A DNA stretch of 5,102 nt from Halothiobacillus neapolitanus (GCA_020721485.1 DYMR01000141.1:1-5102); one strand, 5' to 3'; shown: positions 1 to 5,102, counted from the stretch's first letter. Program-made: numbers and translations. The notes: generated by a model not told the origin, from the letters alone.

Positions 1-1
1 T

Positions 2-148
2 TGGCTGCGACAAACGCGCAGTTTTCTCAGTGCAGAAACCCGCGCATGGCCGATGTCGGCGGAACGCTCCGTGGACATCGACAGCTTGCTGGATTTTAAG
101 TTGGCGGAAACCCTGATCGCCGCGCGGGGGGTGGGAATGCCCGCTTAA
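2..148 (+). CDS. C-terminal end of a probable acylneuraminate (CMP-sialic-acid-type) cytidylyltransferase, 5' truncated by the window
   Basis: This is an open frame with no start inside the window, ending at TAA 146-148 and giving 48 residues. The tail has the pattern SAERSVDIDSLLDFKLAE followed by a short end. The DID-x(4)-DF-x-LAE signature is the usual C-terminus of the NeuA/PseF/legionaminate cytidylyltransferase family, which couples a nonulosonic acid to CMP using CTP in the cytoplasm. The family is about 220-240 residues long, so roughly four fifths lies to the left of the window. The preceding residues (QTRSFLSAETRAWPMS) fit the segment normally just before that signature. Substrate (sialic, legionaminic or pseudaminic acid) cannot be told from this piece. 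The gene converges on proS with 31 bases between the stop codons. The product would feed glycosylation of flagellin, LPS or capsule. The family call rests on recalled motif similarity over a short stretch. Confidence 0.72.
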   Translation, partial: WLRQTRSFLSAETRAWPMSAERSVDIDSLLDFKLAETLIAARGVGMPA

Positions 149-183
149 CAGGCTGTTGAAAAATGGTTTCAACATCCTGTTAA
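145..183. terminator. Hairpin shared by the 3' ends of the cytidylyltransferase gene and proS
   Basis: Bases 145-161 and 167-183 are reverse complements except for one C-A mismatch (153/175), with a five-base loop AATGG. Both TAA stop codons, + at 146-148 and - at 180-182, sit inside the stem. The position between convergent genes suggests a two-way transcription barrier or 3'-end stabiliser. There is no T-run after the stem in either direction, so it is not a textbook intrinsic terminator; the arms themselves are only moderately GC-rich. Confidence 0.55.
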
Positions 184-1880
184 CTCAGCGCACCAGCAGC
201 CCAGTTCAACAACTCGCTGGCGGGGATCGCGCGGTTCTCGCTTTCCCAGCGCAGGCGGGTTTCGTATTCCCCGGCGGCGAGGCCGCGTTCGCTGACGACG
301 ATCCGCAGCGGAATGCCGATCAATTCCATGTCTGCAAATGCCACGCCGGGGCGCAAGCCTCGGTCGTCGAGCAGGACGCTGTGCCCTTGCGCGCTCAATT
401 GGGCGTCTAGTTGTTCGGCGGCGGCCTGCACCGCCGGATCGCGGTGGCCGTTGATCGGGATAATCGCAATGCTGAACGGTGCCAGCGGTACCGGCCAGAC
501 GATGCCGTTGGCGTCGTGGTTTTGTTCGATGGCAGCAGCCACGATGCGCGATACGCCAATGCCGTAGCAGCCCATGATGGCGGTGGCGGGTTTGCCGGCT
601 TCGTCCAAAAATTCGCAGTTCATTTTGGCGCTGTAGGTGGTGCCGAGTTGGAACACATGCCCGACTTCAATGCCGCGCGCCATCGCCAGCGTGCCCATGC
701 CGTGCGGGGCGGGGTCGCCCGCGACGACATTGCGTAGATCTGCGGTTGCGGGTTCGGGGAGGTCGCGCGCCCAGTTCACGCCGGTTAAATGCCAGCCGTC
801 TTCATTCGCGCCGCAGACGAAATCCGCGCAGGCCGCTGCCGCGTAATCGACCAGCACGGGCAATGCCAGCCCGACGGGGCCAATCGAGCCGATGGATACG
901 CCGGTGAGGCTGCGCACTTCTTCGGGCGGGACGAGGGCAAACTCTTCGGCGATGAGCGGGTGCTTGGCAGCTTTGATGTCGTTCAATTCGTGATCGCCGC
1001 GCAGCACGACGGCCACGGCGGGCACATCTCGACCGCGCACGATGAGGGTTTTAAGTATCTGTTGCGGCGCGGTGTTCAAGGCGGCGGCCACTTCGTCGAT
1101 GGTCTTCGCGGTGGGGGTGGCGACCCGCGCCAGCGGCTGTGTGGCAGCGCCTCGGGGCTGCGGGAAGGTCGGCGCCATTTCGACATTGGCCGCGTAGTCG
1201 CCGTCGGTGGCGTAGGCGAGCGCATCTTCACCGGAATCGGCCAGCACATGAAATTCGTGCGAGCCATTGCCGCCGATGGCGCCGGTATCGGCCTCGACCG
1301 CGCGGAATTTCAGCCCCAAGCGTGTGAAAATCTGGCTGTAGGCGTCGTACATCGCCCGGTAGGTGGTGTGCAGCGAGCCAGCATCCGCATGGAATGAGTA
1401 GGCATCTTTCATGATGAATTCGCGCGCGCGCATCACGCCAAACCGGGGGCGAATTTCATCGCGGAATTTGGTTTGAATTTGGTAATAGCACAGCGGCAAT
1501 TGGCGGTAACTTTTGAGCTCGCGCCGGGTGTAGTCGGTGATGACTTCTTCATGGGTCGGGCCGACGCAGAAATCGCGCGCGTGCCGATCTTTCACCCGCA
1601 GCAGCTCAGGGCCGTATTTCTGCCAACGACCGGATTCTTGCCACAGTTCGGCGGGTTGGATGGCGGGCATCAGCAATTCCAACGCGCCAATGCGTTCCAT
1701 TTCCTCGCGCACCACGGCTTCTACCTTGCGCAGCACCCGCAGACCCAGTGGCGTCCAGGTGTACAGCCCAGAAGCCAAGCGGCGAATCAGCCCCGCGCGC
1801 AGCATCAGTTGGTGGCTGATGACTTCGGCCTCGGTCGGGGTTTCTTTTAAGGTGCTGAGCGGAAATTGCGAAGTGCGCAT
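180..1880 (-). CDS. proS: Prolyl-tRNA synthetase (bacterial type with inserted editing domain)
   Basis: The enzyme attaches proline to tRNA-Pro using ATP in the cytoplasm and removes mischarged alanine. At 566 residues it is close to E. coli ProRS (572) and is collinear with it from MRTSQ onward. The class II core shows motif 1 near residues 45-80, motif 2 around [10 protein letters not shown] (139-148) followed by [11 protein letters not shown] (153-163), the TGAIGG..SHEF stretch (199-210), and motif 3 GCYGIGVSR (437-445). The INS editing domain spans about 225-400; Lys277 (ILKTLIVRG), Asp345 and His364 (DGWHLTG) correspond to the E. coli editing residues Lys279, Asp350 and His369 as I recall them. 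The C-terminal anticodon-binding domain covers about 465-560 ([20 protein letters not shown]). The start ATG fits the family N-terminus exactly, but no good Shine-Dalgarno sequence precedes it. The DUF4124 gene lies upstream on the same strand behind an intrinsic terminator; no clear proS promoter was found. Confidence 0.98.
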   Translation of the reverse strand: MRTSQFPLSTLKETPTEAEVISHQLMLRAGLIRRLASGLYTWTPLGLRVLRKVEAVVREEMERIGALELLMPAIQPAELWQESGRWQKYGPELLRVKDRHARDFCVGPTHEEVITDYTRRELKSYRQLPLCYYQIQTKFRDEIRPRFGVMRAREFIMKDAYSFHADAGSLHTTYRAMYDAYSQIFTRLGLKFRAVEADTGAIGGNGSHEFHVLADSGEDALAYATDGDYAANVEMAPTFPQPRGAATQPLARVATPTAKTIDEVAAALNTAPQQILKTLIVRGRDVPAVAVVLRGDHELNDIKAAKHPLIAEEFALVPPEEVRSLTGVSIGSIGPVGLALPVLVDYAAAACADFVCGANEDGWHLTGVNWARDLPEPATADLRNVVAGDPAPHGMGTLAMARGIEVGHVFQLGTTYSAKMNCEFLDEAGKPATAIMGCYGIGVSRIVAAAIEQNHDANGIVWPVPLAPFSIAIIPINGHRDPAVQAAAEQLDAQLSAQGHSVLLDDRGLRPGVAFADMELIGIPLRIVVSERGLAAGEYETRLRWESENRAIPASELLNWAAGALS

Positions 1881-1914
1881 GAACGAAAGTCTCTAAACCG
1901 GAGGTGTCGGAATC

Positions 1915-1941
1915 AAAAAAGCCCGGTGAACGCACCGGGCT
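1915..1941 (-). terminator. Intrinsic terminator of the DUF4124 gene
   Basis: Read on the minus strand, a 9-bp perfect GC-rich stem (AGCCCGGTG / CACCGGGCT) with a four-base loop CGTT is followed directly by TTTTTT. This is a textbook rho-independent terminator for transcripts coming from the DUF4124 gene, about 60 bases beyond its stop. It ends only 34 bases before the proS start codon, so it also sits in the proS leader region. A weaker stem-loop (1945-1964, AGGC/GCCT plus CGC/GCG with a bulged A) precedes it. Confidence 0.9.
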
Positions 1942-2003
1942 GGCCGCAAGGCGGTGAGCCTGCGCGGTATTGTGGCATGCAAACCCGACCAGCGGGCGGC
2001 GGA

Positions 2004-2462
2004 TTACTGAACGCAGGCTTTGTTGGCGACTTCTTCGGCCTGTTTGATGCGGCCGGCGATTTCATCGGCGGAGAGCGGACGATACTTGCCGTCTTTTTCT
2101 TGCACCATCGGCTGATTTTTCGGGTCGCGCAGCATATTTATTTGCTCTTTGGCCTGTTCGCAAGCCTTTTTCGCCTGATCCTTATTCACCACCGTGATGG
2201 GCTGATCGGGCTTGAGGGTGTCCTTTTTCGACGCGGGCGCCGTCGGTTCTGCCGGGGCTGCGGCGCTGGAACCGCCCGGCGTTGCGTAGTCCGGGTCAAT
2301 TTGCGTGGCTTCGCCCTGGCTGGGCGGCAATTGGCTGAAGTGGGTTTCGCCGTTTTTATCCACCCATTTGTAGATGGCGGTTTCCGCTTGGGCGGCGGCG
2401 CTGCCGAGCAGGAGCAGCAAACTTAAGGCGGGAACGAGAACGGTCCGTGTCGGGCGCATCAT
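2004..2462 (-). CDS. Secreted DUF4124-domain protein of unknown function
   Basis: A 152-residue protein with a Sec-type signal peptide: basic start (MMRPTR), a hydrophobic core rich in Leu and a probable cut after AQA (residue 26), so the mature product should be periplasmic. Right after the cut comes the DUF4124 hallmark IYKWVDKNGETHFSQLPP (30-47), a short beta-rich module found at the N-terminus of many proteobacterial envelope proteins. A Pro/Ala/Ser linker follows (61-79), then a helical tail with Cys101, a DGKYRPLS stretch (124-131) and Cys150. A cysteine pair bracketing a basic/acidic tail recurs in this family, and a disulfide is likely. No enzymatic motif is visible. The start is one of two adjacent ATGs; AGGA at 2469-2472 lies 6 bases before the first and 9 before the second. 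It is in tandem with proS but separated from it by a terminator, and divergent from the LysR gene. Confidence 0.9.
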   Translation of the reverse strand: MMRPTRTVLVPALSLLLLLGSAAAQAETAIYKWVDKNGETHFSQLPPSQGEATQIDPDYATPGGSSAAAPAEPTAPASKKDTLKPDQPITVVNKDQAKKACEQAKEQINMLRDPKNQPMVQEKDGKYRPLSADEIAGRIKQAEEVANKACVQ

Positions 2463-2498
2463 GATTCATCCTGTATGTGTTGAGTGCCGAGAGCAACT

Positions 2499-2526
2499 AG
2501 GATAACGCTTCGCGCCGATTGTTCAA
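2499..2526 (-). promoter_or_regulatory. Candidate sigma-70 promoter for the DUF4124 gene
   Basis: On the minus strand, TTGAAC (2521-2526, 4 of 6 to TTGACA) and TATCCT (2499-2504, 4 of 6 to TATAAT) are separated by 16 bases. Transcription would begin near 2492, leaving a leader of about 30 bases before the ATG. Placement is sensible; the boxes are only moderate matches. Confidence 0.4.
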
Positions 2527-2541
2527 GCACTTGGCGTTTCA

Positions 2542-2562
2542 CGGAGCGATTCGAGCGCTCCG
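2542..2562. repeat. Perfect 7-bp inverted repeat in the divergent intergenic region
   Basis: CGGAGCG (2542-2548) and CGCTCCG (2556-2562) are exact reverse complements separated by seven bases (ATTCGAG). The site lies just upstream of the -35 box of the DUF4124 promoter candidate and about 80 bases before the LysR start codon. The symmetry and length suit a dimeric regulator operator; there is no T-run, so a terminator is unlikely. Which protein binds, if any, is not known. Confidence 0.4.
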
Positions 2563-2566
2563 CATA

Positions 2567-2609
2567 TTGTTGTGGATTTGTCGCAAATGATAAATGCTCT
2601 TGATACACT
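2567..2609 (+). promoter_or_regulatory. Region likely to hold the LysR gene promoter
   Basis: Several weak boxes lie here and none is clearly best: TTGTTG (2567-2572) with GATAAA (2589-2594) at 16 bases, or TTGTCG (2578-2583) with TACACT (2604-2609) at 20 bases. A perfect TTGACA occurs at 2618-2623, but its matching -10 would fall on the start codon. Weak boxes fit a regulated or activator-dependent promoter. Confidence 0.25.
2576..2588. repeat. Short perfect inverted repeat, possible operator half-sites
   Basis: ATTTG (2576-2580) and CAAAT (2584-2588) form a 5-bp inverted repeat around TCG, giving an AT-flanked dyad 55 bases before the LysR gene. LysR proteins usually bind imperfect AT-flanked dyads and often repress their own gene, so an autoregulatory site is plausible. 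The spacing is shorter than the common T-N11-A box. Confidence 0.25.
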
Positions 2610-2630
2610 ATCTGGATTGACAACAGAATC

Positions 2631-2635
2631 AGGTG
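2631..2635 (+). promoter_or_regulatory. Ribosome binding site of the LysR gene
   Basis: AGGTG lies seven bases ahead of the ATG at 2643. It is the only Shine-Dalgarno-like sequence nearby and fixes this start, which also gives the standard LysR N-terminus. Confidence 0.6.
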
Positions 2636-2642
2636 TTTCTAC

Positions 2643-3572
2643 ATGGCCGATCGTCGTCTCAAGGTCTTCAACACGGTGGCGCGCTTATTGAGCTTCACCA
2701 AAGCGGCGGAGGCGCTGCACATGACGCAGCCCGCCGTCACTTTTCAGGTGCGTCAGCTCGAAGAGCATTTTGATACCCGTTTGTTTGATCGCACCCACAA
2801 CCGCGTCACCCTGACCGATGTGGGGCATGTGGTGTACGAAATTTCGGAGCGGATGTTCGAGCTGTACGACGAAATGGATCGCCGGGTCAAAGAAATGACC
2901 GGTGAAGTCGGCGGCTCGCTCAACATCGGCGCCAGCATGACCATCGCAGAAAACATGCTGCCGGCGATGCTGGGTAAATTCCGCGCCAAGCACCGGGATT
3001 TGGCGGTGCGCCTGAAAGTGGGCAACACCGAGGCGGTGGTGTCGATGGTCGAACACAATGTGGTCGATCTGGCGATTGTCGAAGGCACGGTCAGCAACAA
3101 AAACTTGTTGGTCGAAACTTGCCGCCGCGATGAACTGGTTGTCATCATGCCGCCGGATCACGAGTTGTCGGCAGCCGATGCGCTCAGCATCGAGCAGTTG
3201 ATGCCCTACGATTTCATCTGCCGCGAAGAAGGCTCGGGCACCCGCGAAATGGTGCTCACCTACTTGGCCGATCACGGCTTTTCTGAAGGTTGGGATGTCT
3301 GCATGGAGCTCGGCAGCCCTGAGGCGATCAAGGGCGCGGTGCAGGCAGGCATGGGCTTGTCGATCATGTCTTCCTCCGGCATCACCAAAGAACTTAAATT
3401 GGGCTTGCTCAAAGCAGTGCCGTTAAAGCCGCGCCTGTACCGTGACTTCTCTTTCGTGCGTCAGCGGCATAAATTCCGCTTGCCGGCGATGGAGGATTTG
3501 CTGGAGTTCTCGCGCGATTACTGCCAAAAATCTACCCCGCTGTTGGATTTAGAGGCCGTGCAAAAGTCTTGA
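2643..3572 (+). CDS. LysR-type transcriptional regulator (YeiE/CysB-like group)
   Basis: A 309-residue cytoplasmic DNA-binding protein of normal LysR length. The N-terminal winged helix-turn-helix covers about residues 3-62 (LSFTKAAEALHMTQPAVTFQ, then LEEHFDTRLFDR), followed by a linker helix (63-88). The effector-binding domain starts near 91 (GSLNIGASMTIAENMLP) and includes DLAIVEG (142-148), CRREL-type strand residues near 160-170, EEGSGTRE (195-202) and LGSPEAIKGAVQAGMGLSIMS (223-243). The SGTRE and ELG.SEAIK patterns resemble YeiE, a sulfite-responsive regulator, and regulators found beside sulfur or carbon fixation genes; target and ligand cannot be fixed from sequence alone. AGGTG at 2631-2635, seven bases before the ATG, supports the start. 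It is divergent from the DUF4124 gene, a usual LysR arrangement, but a regulatory link to that gene is only a possibility. Its transcript ends at the palindrome 3647-3687. Confidence 0.95.
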   Translation: MADRRLKVFNTVARLLSFTKAAEALHMTQPAVTFQVRQLEEHFDTRLFDRTHNRVTLTDVGHVVYEISERMFELYDEMDRRVKEMTGEVGGSLNIGASMTIAENMLPAMLGKFRAKHRDLAVRLKVGNTEAVVSMVEHNVVDLAIVEGTVSNKNLLVETCRRDELVVIMPPDHELSAADALSIEQLMPYDFICREEGSGTREMVLTYLADHGFSEGWDVCMELGSPEAIKGAVQAGMGLSIMSSSGITKELKLGLLKAVPLKPRLYRDFSFVRQRHKFRLPAMEDLLEFSRDYCQKSTPLLDLEAVQKS

Positions 3573-3646
3573 GTCTGCGGCGCGCCGTGCGCCGGTCGCT
3601 TAGCAGCCTGTTCGGTTTGCGATAACGATGGCTGCACATTCTCCCG

Positions 3647-3687
3647 CCCAATAAAAAACCTCGGAAATTCCGAGGTTTTTTATTGGG
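3647..3687. terminator. Perfect 41-base palindromic two-way intrinsic terminator
   Basis: Arms 3647-3666 and 3668-3687 are exact reverse complements of 20 bases about a central A. The core stem CCTCGG/CCGAGG is flanked by A6 on the left and T6 on the right, so a GC-rich stem followed by a U-run forms in either direction. It ends the LysR transcript (+), 75 bases past its stop, and the lipoprotein transcript (-), about 53 bases past its stop. Confidence 0.93.
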
Positions 3688-3709
3688 TGTTCACGATCCA
3701 ACCCGATCA

Positions 3710-3734
3710 ACCGCGCCGGCTGAGCCGACGCGGT
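3710..3734. repeat. Imperfect GC-rich stem-loop just past the lipoprotein stop codon
   Basis: Bases 3710-3721 and 3723-3734 are complementary with one C-A mismatch (3716/3728); allowing for a real loop, about ten pairs form. It lies five bases beyond the lipoprotein stop on the minus strand and has no T-run. It may protect the mRNA 3' end before the main terminator. Confidence 0.4.
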
Positions 3735-3739
3735 GCGGA

Positions 3740-4309
3740 TTAGAAGCTGCCTTCGGCGGCGGCTTTCATCATTTTGTGGATCGAGTCACGAACATGCTGT
3801 GCGTTGGTTTTGAACGGCTCCGGCATGTTTTTGCCGCCATGGACGAACATGTCCATGTTCAGGCCATACAGCCAGTAACGGCCTTCTTTGTCTTCGACCA
3901 CCGCGATACGGCAGGGCAGGTAGGCTGAGAAGTACGGGCTGAAATCAACGGCTTGACGCGCGATTTGCGGGCTGCAGTACTGGTAAATGGTGAGATACAG
4001 TTGTTTCTTACCGGTTTCCATCTCAAGTTGCTTCGACAGCGGCATGACGCCGACATCTTTCAGGCCGGTGCCAACCAGTGCTGAATCCAAGCTGGTTTTG
4101 ATGTCATCGGGGCTGATGCCCTTATCGACTTCCATGCGCCATACGGTCGCAGCACCCAAATCCCCGCCGCTGGCGACGAAGTTGTCATACAGCTGGCTGT
4201 ACACATCCATGGCTTGCGGGTCGAGTTTGTCTTTGATCGACAGGAAGCCGCAGCCAGACAGTGAGAGGATCGCAGCACCGAGTACCGATGCTTTCAGAAG
4301 ATTGCGCAT
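3740..4309 (-). CDS. Lipoprotein with a DUF302-like domain, function unknown
   Basis: A 189-residue protein with a lipoprotein signal: MRNLLK, a hydrophobic stretch and lipobox LSGC with the lipidated Cys at residue 20. Gly at +2, not Asp, predicts sorting to the outer membrane. A helical segment follows (30-50). The C-terminal half, about 85-160, has the shape of DUF302: two beta strands around QLYLTIYQYCSPQIA (103-117), then FSAYLPCRIAVVEDKEGRYW (127-146) and NMDMFVHGG (151-159). LPCRIAVVEDKEG closely resembles the core of that domain. Cys112, Cys133, Met152, Met154 and His157 are candidates for a disulfide or a metal site, but this is inference. The ATG is preceded by GGGGT about seven bases away, a modest Shine-Dalgarno. 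It is a single-gene unit, convergent with the LysR gene and divergent from the gcvR-like gene. Lipoprotein call is firm; DUF302 assignment is from recall. Confidence 0.85.
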   Translation of the reverse strand: MRNLLKASVLGAAILSLSGCGFLSIKDKLDPQAMDVYSQLYDNFVASGGDLGAATVWRMEVDKGISPDDIKTSLDSALVGTGLKDVGVMPLSKQLEMETGKKQLYLTIYQYCSPQIARQAVDFSPYFSAYLPCRIAVVEDKEGRYWLYGLNMDMFVHGGKNMPEPFKTNAQHVRDSIHKMMKAAAEGSF

Positions 4310-4357
4310 GAGTTTTACCCCGAATTTGTTGATTTTCTTGTCAGAACAGCACGCGGC

Positions 4358-4386
4358 ATTGTCTTTGCATCAGTACCCGCTGACAA
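4358..4386 (-). promoter_or_regulatory. Candidate sigma-70 promoter of the lipoprotein gene
   Basis: On the minus strand, TTGTCA (4381-4386, 5 of 6) and GACAAT (4358-4363, 4 of 6) are 17 bases apart, the ideal spacing. Transcription would start near 4351, about 41 bases before the ATG. This is the best promoter match in the window. Confidence 0.5.
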
Positions 4387-4453
4387 ACTGATTTAGTTCA
4401 TCGAGAATCAGCAGAGTTTATATCGCCAAATGCTAATAAACCCAGCCGGCTGC

Positions 4454-4540
4454 TCGGGCAATGCCACCTGCGTGCGCGGAGTGTACCTGTCTTGCGGGAA
4501 ATCCACTATGATCGGAGGCGAGGTTCGGGGCATTGCCCGA
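4454..4540. repeat. Widely spaced perfect 12-bp inverted repeat upstream of the gcvR-like gene
   Basis: TCGGGCAATGCC (4454-4465) and GGCATTGCCCGA (4529-4540) are exact reverse complements with 63 bases between them. CCGG at 4446-4449 and 4542-4545 could extend the pairing after a small internal loop. The enclosed segment holds a TATGAT (4507-4512, 5 of 6 to the -10 consensus) and a GGAGG. It could be a paired operator that loops, or an RNA structure if transcription starts further upstream. The second arm ends 24 bases before the start codon. Confidence 0.5.
4507..4512 (+). promoter_or_regulatory. Possible -10 box for the gcvR-like gene
   Basis: TATGAT matches the -10 consensus at 5 of 6 positions and lies 52 bases before the start codon, but the expected -35 position (TACCTG, 4484-4489) is a poor match. 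If used, the transcript would begin near 4519 and contain only the right arm of the inverted repeat. Confidence 0.25.
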
Positions 4541-4564
4541 TCCGGTTCACCATGACGGGATTTC

Positions 4565-5101
4565 ATGCACAGCCATCTTGTTGCCAATTTATTTGGGGTT
4601 TGCCCTTCCAGCACGCTGGCCGATGTGCTCGCGTTGATCGCGGCGCAGCAGTGCCGAGCCCTAGACAGCCACTTCCTTTCGTTTGATGCGGCCAGTGCCT
4701 ATACCGTGCGCATCGGCGGGAATTGGGATCGATTGGTGCGGGTGGAAACGGCATTGAAGGATTTTGCCCAGCGCATGAATCTGGAGTTGTTCTTGCAGCA
4801 GGAATCGGGCGGCGCCGAGCGCGGTGCGGTGTTGCCGTATGTGCTGGATGCCATTGGTCTGGAGTCGGCCGATATGGCCGCTGCGATGGCGCGGTTTTGC
4901 GCCCGCGAAGGCGTGGGGGTGCGCGAGCTTTCTACCCGATCCTATCGCCCCAAGCACAGCAGTGAACAACTGATTCAGTTGCGCGCCTTGATCGATATTC
5001 CCGTGCAGGCGCATTTGGGTCAGTTCAAGAGCGATTTTTATGATTTGTGTGATGCGTTGAATTTGGATGCGGCTATTGAGCCGGAGCGGGGCATGGCATG
5101 A
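4565..5101 (+). CDS. GcvR-like tandem ACT-domain regulatory protein
   Basis: A 178-residue cytoplasmic protein, slightly shorter than E. coli GcvR (190), the accessory repressor that inhibits GcvA when glycine is low. It aligns by pattern across the whole length: a first ACT domain (about 4-80; HLVANLFG, then CRALDSHFLSF, YTVRIGGNWDRLVRVETAL) and a second (about 89-172; VLPYVLDAIG, FCAREGVGVRELSTRSY, LIDIPVQAHLGQFKSDFYDLCDALN). The final helix-strand unit DFYDLCDALNLDAAIEP matches the GcvR end. The ligand loop of the first ACT, normally DRPGIV, reads VCPSSTL, so glycine sensing may differ. The ATG is the first start after an in-frame stop at 4553-4555; GGGA at 4557-4560 sits only four bases away, a tight spacing. 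The TGA stop overlaps an ATG at 5098 (ATGA), suggesting coupling to a following gene. Specific control of the gcv operon is not shown here. Confidence 0.82.
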   Translation: MHSHLVANLFGVCPSSTLADVLALIAAQQCRALDSHFLSFDAASAYTVRIGGNWDRLVRVETALKDFAQRMNLELFLQQESGGAERGAVLPYVLDAIGLESADMAAAMARFCAREGVGVRELSTRSYRPKHSSEQLIQLRALIDIPVQAHLGQFKSDFYDLCDALNLDAAIEPERGMA

Positions 5102-5102
5102 G

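Noticed and set aside
156..1896. Several + strand open frames of 60-200 codons within proS, including one at 789-1397
   Set aside because: They lie antisense to a certain proS gene in GC-rich DNA, are Arg/Gly/Ala-rich and resemble no known family; they are shadows of the proS codon pattern.
1606..1935. A 109-codon - strand frame overlapping the proS start
   Set aside because: It runs through the terminator stem in a different frame and overlaps the proS N-terminus, which is fixed by family alignment.
1866..2426. A 186-codon + strand frame across the DUF4124 gene and the terminator
   Set aside because: It crosses an intrinsic terminator and the proS start, is antisense to a protein with a clear signal peptide and DUF4124 motif, and has no recognisable features.
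2685..3275. A 196-codon - strand frame opposite the LysR gene
   Set aside because: Antisense to a well-recognised LysR protein; the His/Phe-rich translation is a reverse-frame artefact.
3578..3594. GC-rich stem CGGCGC/GCGCCG just past the LysR stop as a terminator
   Set aside because: Six pairs with no T-run; the strong palindromic terminator further on explains the 3' end better.
3987..4391. A 134-codon + strand frame opposite the lipoprotein gene
   Set aside because: Antisense to a gene with a lipobox and good promoter; it covers that promoter and signal peptide and shows no family features.
4454..4540. Inverted repeat as the ends of a miniature mobile element
   Set aside because: The enclosed 63 bases are too short for most such elements, no target-site duplication flanks the arms, and it sits in a promoter region where an operator or RNA role is likelier.
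4310..4564. Glycine riboswitch ahead of the gcvR-like gene
   Set aside because: I could not recognise the conserved glycine-aptamer cores or the tandem arrangement; only the single long-range inverted repeat is visible.

Overview
The window looks like ordinary chromosomal DNA from a moderately GC-rich proteobacterium, most likely a gammaproteobacterium. The evidence is an E. coli-type prolyl-tRNA synthetase with the inserted editing domain, a GcvR-like double-ACT protein, a DUF4124 periplasmic protein and a YeiE/CysB-like LysR regulator. A sulfur-oxidising or autotrophic lineage is possible, because LysR proteins with a very similar N-terminus are common there, but that is a guess from recalled family resemblance. 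No mobile element, CRISPR array, rRNA or tRNA was seen.

Layout from left to right. (1) Bases 2-148, + strand: the C-terminal 48 codons of a gene entering from the left, probably a CMP-sialic-acid-type (acylneuraminate) cytidylyltransferase. (2) Bases 180-1880, - strand: proS, complete, convergent with gene 1; both stop codons lie in one hairpin (145-183). (3) Bases 2004-2462, - strand: a secreted DUF4124 protein in tandem upstream of proS, separated from it by a strong intrinsic terminator (1915-1941). (4) Bases 2463-2642: a divergent intergenic region with two short perfect inverted repeats and a promoter candidate. (5) Bases 2643-3572, + strand: a LysR-type transcriptional regulator. (6) Bases 3647-3687: a perfect 41-base palindrome serving as a two-way terminator. 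(7) Bases 3740-4309, - strand: a lipoprotein with a DUF302-like domain. (8) Bases 4310-4564: a second divergent intergenic region with a good promoter for the lipoprotein gene and a widely spaced 12-bp inverted repeat in front of the last gene. (9) Bases 4565-5101, + strand: a GcvR/ACT-domain protein whose stop codon overlaps an ATG (ATGA), so another gene may follow immediately.

The genes do not form one pathway. They look like separate single-gene units: a nonulosonate-sugar activation gene end, translation (proS), two envelope proteins of unknown role, one DNA-binding regulator and one amino-acid-sensing-type regulator. Transcription is well partitioned: each convergent pair and the tandem pair has a hairpin between its members. 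I found no convincing new biological system. The items most worth checking are the intergenic structures upstream of the gcvR-like gene, the terminator just ahead of proS, the altered ligand loop in the GcvR-like protein and the conserved-looking Cys/Met/His pattern of the lipoprotein.
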